Positions 36,412 through 38,945 of a stretch of DNA of 38,945 nt are shown here, piece after piece. The translations under genes were made by a program, and so were the position numbers. The stretch lies in assembly GCA_031291275.1 (NCBI GenBank), contig JARLJJ010000229.1:1-38945 (forward strand), in the 5' to 3' direction. Numbering within the stretch: position 1 is the stretch's first letter; each line of letters opens with the position of its first letter. The notes beneath the pieces were generated by a model that was given only the letters and a program-made list of their open reading frames with translations, made no database searches and was not told where the DNA came from. The stretch comes from Formivibrio sp. (GTDB taxonomy: Bacteria > Pseudomonadota > Gammaproteobacteria > Burkholderiales > Chitinibacteraceae).

Positions 36412-37134
36412 ATGCCCCGTTTTTATGTCGATTTGCCGCTTAATTCTGGTATGCAGCTGGATCTGCCTGAGAATGTTGCGCGGCATGTTCAAGTGCTGCG
36501 TTTGCAACCGGGTGATGAGATCACACTGTTCAATGGTCAGGGCGGAGAGTATGCCGCGACGGTGCACCAGATGGGCAAGCGCCATGTGACCGTGGAAGTA
36601 GGCGCCTACGATGCCACCGAACGCGAATCGCCCTTGCAGTTGACTATCGTACAGGCGATCTCGGCGGCCGATCGCATGGATTACACGATGCAAAAATCCG
36701 CCGAGTTGGGCGTCACCAGCATCCAGCCGGTGATCTCCGAATACTGCCAGCAACGTTATTCCGGTGAGCGCGCCGAAAAACGGCTGGAGCACTGGCGCGG
36801 AGTGGTGGTCAGCGCCTGCGAGCAGTGCGGCCGCACGCGGGTGCCCCGGATACTGCCCATCTTGACCTACGCAGCATATTTGGCGAATCAGCCTGCTGCC
36901 GGATTGAAATTACTGCTGTCCCCGACTGGCGCAATTCGCCATGAGCAATTGCCCTCCAGTGCGCAAGAAGCAATAGTGTTGATCGGCCCGGAAGGCGGGT
37001 TTTCGGCACAGGAAGAAACGTTGGCAATTGACGCTGGATTCACACCGCTGATTCTGGGGCCACGCATTTTTCGCACGGAAACCGTTGCACCAGTCATCGC
37101 GGCACTGCTGCAATCGCGATATGGTGACTGGTAA
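36412..37134 (+). CDS. rsmE: 16S rRNA (uracil1498-N3)-methyltransferase
   Basis: A 240-residue SPOUT-class methyltransferase. N-terminal PUA-like domain MPRFYVDLPLN to about 70, and a C-terminal trefoil knot with LLIGPEGGFSAQEE, LGPRIFRTETVAPVIAAL. The knot motif RTETA is RTETV here. The start ATG at 36412 is one base after the preceding stop; the in-frame upstream ATG at 36385 lies within that gene. Confidence 0.95.
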   Translation: MPRFYVDLPLNSGMQLDLPENVARHVQVLRLQPGDEITLFNGQGGEYAATVHQMGKRHVTVEVGAYDATERESPLQLTIVQAISAADRMDYTMQKSAELGVTSIQPVISEYCQQRYSGERAEKRLEHWRGVVVSACEQCGRTRVPRILPILTYAAYLANQPAAGLKLLLSPTGAIRHEQLPSSAQEAIVLIGPEGGFSAQEETLAIDAGFTPLILGPRIFRTETVAPVIAALLQSRYGDW

Positions 37135-37180
37135 GCCGATTCGTTCGTAGTCAGGACGCCCTGTGACTTCATCCCTCCCG

Positions 37181-37186
37181 TATAAT
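37181..37186 (+). promoter_or_regulatory. Possible -10 element of msbA
   Basis: A perfect TATAAT in the 87-base gap between rsmE and msbA, 36 bases before the msbA ATG. No good -35 stands at the right distance, so a separate msbA promoter is only suggested. Confidence 0.35.
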
Positions 37187-37221
37187 TGCCGCTTCGCTGT
37201 CCACCTTACCGTGCCCCCTTC

Positions 37222-38945
37222 ATGTCGAGTCGTGCCCTGTATTTTCGTATTCTGAGTTATTTCCGTCCTTATACCGGACCGGCCATTCTCGCCCTGCTGT
37301 GCATGGCGGCTGCCGGCAGTGTGGACGCCTTGATTGTGCGAATGCTCAAGGACCTGGTAGATGGTTTTGCTGCCCTGCAAAAAGGCACACAAGCTTTGTG
37401 GTTGATGCCGGCGATATTTTTTGGACTCGCTATCGTGCGGATGATCGCCAACTTCGGGAGCGATTACCTCGGGACTTGGCTGACCAGTCGGGTGTTACAG
37501 AAACTGCGCGACGAAACGTTCGGGCGTCTGATCCGCATGCCAGTGCGGTTTTTCGATCAATCCTCGACTGGTGTATTGCTCTCCCGCGTGACCTTCGATG
37601 TCAGCCAAATGCTGGATGCCGGGCTGAATGTGCTGACTGTGATCGTGAAAGATGGTTTTCTGGCACTTGGTCTGCTGGCCACTATGTTCTGGACCGACTG
37701 GAAGCTGTCATTGTTTTGCCTGGCAGTCATGCCGGGTGTGGCCACGTCGATCCGGCTGGTCAGCAAGCGCCTGCGCCGTCTTGCGCGCGAGACTCAAGAC
37801 ACGATGGGAGAGATGAACCGGATTCTGGATGAAAGCCTGTCCGGGCCGCGCATCGTCAAGATTTTTGGCGGACAGAATTACGAAGTAAATCGCTTTGGCC
37901 AAGCAAACAATCGTGTTCGTCAATTAATGGTGAAGCGCACCGCTTCCAGTAGTTTGAATTCCGGCATTTCACTGTTTCTGGTAGCCATTGCCATTGCCGC
38001 GATCGTTTATTTCGCAGGCATCCGCGCTCAGGCCGGCGACCTCACTGCCGGCGCTTTTATTTCATTCATGGGCTCAATGTTGCTGTTGCAACAGCCGGTC
38101 AAGAACCTGACTCGCGTCAATGAGCAACTGCACCGCGGTTTGGCTGCCGCAGAAACCGTGTTTGCCATGATGGATCAAGCTGTCGAAGAAGATTTCGGTA
38201 CACACGAGATTGGCCGTAGCCGTGGTGAAATCCGCTTTGAAGCGGTCCGTTTTTCCTATCAGCATGGCGAGCGCATTGCGCTTGATGGTGTTGATATCGA
38301 AATTCGCTCCGGCGAAACGGTCGCCCTGGTCGGACCTTCCGGTGGGGGTAAAACCACGCTGGTCAATCTGCTGCCGCGATTCTATGAGCCGCAGGAAGGG
38401 CACATTCTGCTTGATGGCGTGCCCTTGAGTGACTACAGTCTGGCGAGTTTGCGCCAACAGATTGCGCTGGTGAGCCAGGATGTGCTGTTGTTCAACGATA
38501 CGGTTGCGGCCAATATTGCCTATGGCTCCGGCCCGCTCGATATGGCCCGGGTACGCGCTGCCGCCGAGGCCTCGTATGCGCTCGATTTTGTCGAAAAAAT
38601 GGATGGTGGCTTCGAGGCCATGCTGGGTGAAAACGGCGTGCGTCTCTCGGGCGGCCAGCGCCAACGACTGGCGATTGCCCGAGCGCTTTACAAGGATGCG
38701 CCGATTCTGATTCTGGACGAGGCCACCAGCGCACTTGATACCGAATCCGAGCGCCAGGTGCAGGCGGCTCTGGAGCGCCTGATGCAGGGCCGTACCACGC
38801 TGGTCATCGCCCACCGCCTTTCCACTATCGAAAACGCCGACCGGATCGTGGTGTTGCAACAAGGCCGAATTGCGGAAATGGGCACACATGCCGAGTTGGT
38901 TGCAACTGGCGGTCTGTATGCCCGGATGCATGCGGTGCAGTTTGC
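37222..38945 (+). CDS. msbA: Lipid A export ATP-binding/permease MsbA (3' end cut by window)
   Basis: 574 residues of an ABC exporter that flips lipid A-core across the inner membrane. An N-terminal transmembrane domain of about six helices (1-320) is followed by the nucleotide-binding domain: Walker A GPSGGGKTT (371-379), Q-loop VSQDVLLF, signature RLSGGQRQR, Walker B ILILDEATSALD, H-loop IAHRLST. The reading frame has no stop before the window end and the alignment to family length suggests only a few residues are missing. Start ATG at 37222 (MSSRALYFRILSYF). Confidence 0.94.
   Translation, partial: MSSRALYFRILSYFRPYTGPAILALLCMAAAGSVDALIVRMLKDLVDGFAALQKGTQALWLMPAIFFGLAIVRMIANFGSDYLGTWLTSRVLQKLRDETFGRLIRMPVRFFDQSSTGVLLSRVTFDVSQMLDAGLNVLTVIVKDGFLALGLLATMFWTDWKLSLFCLAVMPGVATSIRLVSKRLRRLARETQDTMGEMNRILDESLSGPRIVKIFGGQNYEVNRFGQANNRVRQLMVKRTASSSLNSGISLFLVAIAIAAIVYFAGIRAQAGDLTAGAFISFMGSMLLLQQPVKNLTRVNEQLHRGLAAAETVFAMMDQAVEEDFGTHEIGRSRGEIRFEAVRFSYQHGERIALDGVDIEIRSGETVALVGPSGGGKTTLVNLLPRFYEPQEGHILLDGVPLSDYSLASLRQQIALVSQDVLLFNDTVAANIAYGSGPLDMARVRAAAEASYALDFVEKMDGGFEAMLGENGVRLSGGQRQRLAIARALYKDAPILILDEATSALDTESERQVQAALERLMQGRTTLVIAHRLSTIENADRIVVLQQGRIAEMGTHAELVATGGLYARMHAVQF

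Noticed and set aside
37299-37832. Plus-strand frame of 177 codons inside msbA
   Set aside because: The msbA frame contains membrane helices and all ABC motifs further on; this frame is out of phase with it.

Overview
The window is chromosomal DNA of a Gram-negative bacterium, most likely a betaproteobacterium (Nitrosomonadales-like, a tentative placement). The order mraZ-rsmH-ftsL-ftsI-murE-murF-mraY-murD-ftsW-murG-murC-ddl-ftsQ-ftsA-ftsZ-lpxC, followed by a 61-residue membrane protein, rsmE and msbA, and the sequence character of these proteins fit that group. LpxC and MsbA prove a lipid A outer membrane; MurE has the DNPR motif of meso-diaminopimelate ligases.

Left part (1-9020, mostly minus strand). 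A three-gene signalling operon reads leftward: a periplasmic solute-binding-like protein, a membrane hybrid histidine kinase (HisKA-HATPase-REC-REC-HPt) and a REC-REC-PAS-GGDEF-EAL-REC protein. It probably links a periplasmic signal to cyclic-di-GMP breakdown. The GGDEF domain keeps its signature but has Gly at the position of a conserved metal-binding Asp. Next come an exported L-asparaginase with its own terminator and a small orphan gene.

Middle (9230-14910). A compact integrated element of about 5.7 kb sits in the 3' half of a tRNA-Lys(CUU) gene, bounded by exact 53-bp direct repeats. It encodes a tyrosine integrase, a HigB/HigA toxin-antitoxin pair, an unrecognised 224-residue protein, an AlpA/excisionase-like protein, a second small helix-turn-helix protein, a putative replication initiator with four iteron-like dyads inside its own coding sequence (an arrangement like phage lambda O/ori), a small conserved protein, a secreted protein, and a complete tRNA-Leu(UAG) gene. 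No capsid, terminase, relaxase or conjugation gene is visible, so it looks like a satellite or minimal integrative replicon. An identical 18-bp sequence lies just inside both ends and overlaps the predicted integrase transcription start. The tRNA-Lys terminator stranded at the far left end shows where the array originally stopped.

Right of the element are tRNA-Lys(CUU), tRNA-Lys(UUU) and their near-consensus promoter (minus strand), then glyoxalase I, an NhaD/CitMHS-like antiporter and an inositol-monophosphatase-family protein (plus strand).

Right part (18189-38945). The division and cell wall cluster begins with a terminator, an overlapping promoter and a four-box GTGGG MraZ operator. Genes from mraZ to ddl are nearly all coupled by 1-10 bp overlaps. 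The coupling breaks between ddl and ftsQ, where two inverted arrays of 7-bp repeats flank a possible 36-codon ORF. lpxC, the small membrane protein, rsmE and msbA (cut by the window end) follow. Apart from this junction the cluster is conventional; the novelty is concentrated in the integrated element.
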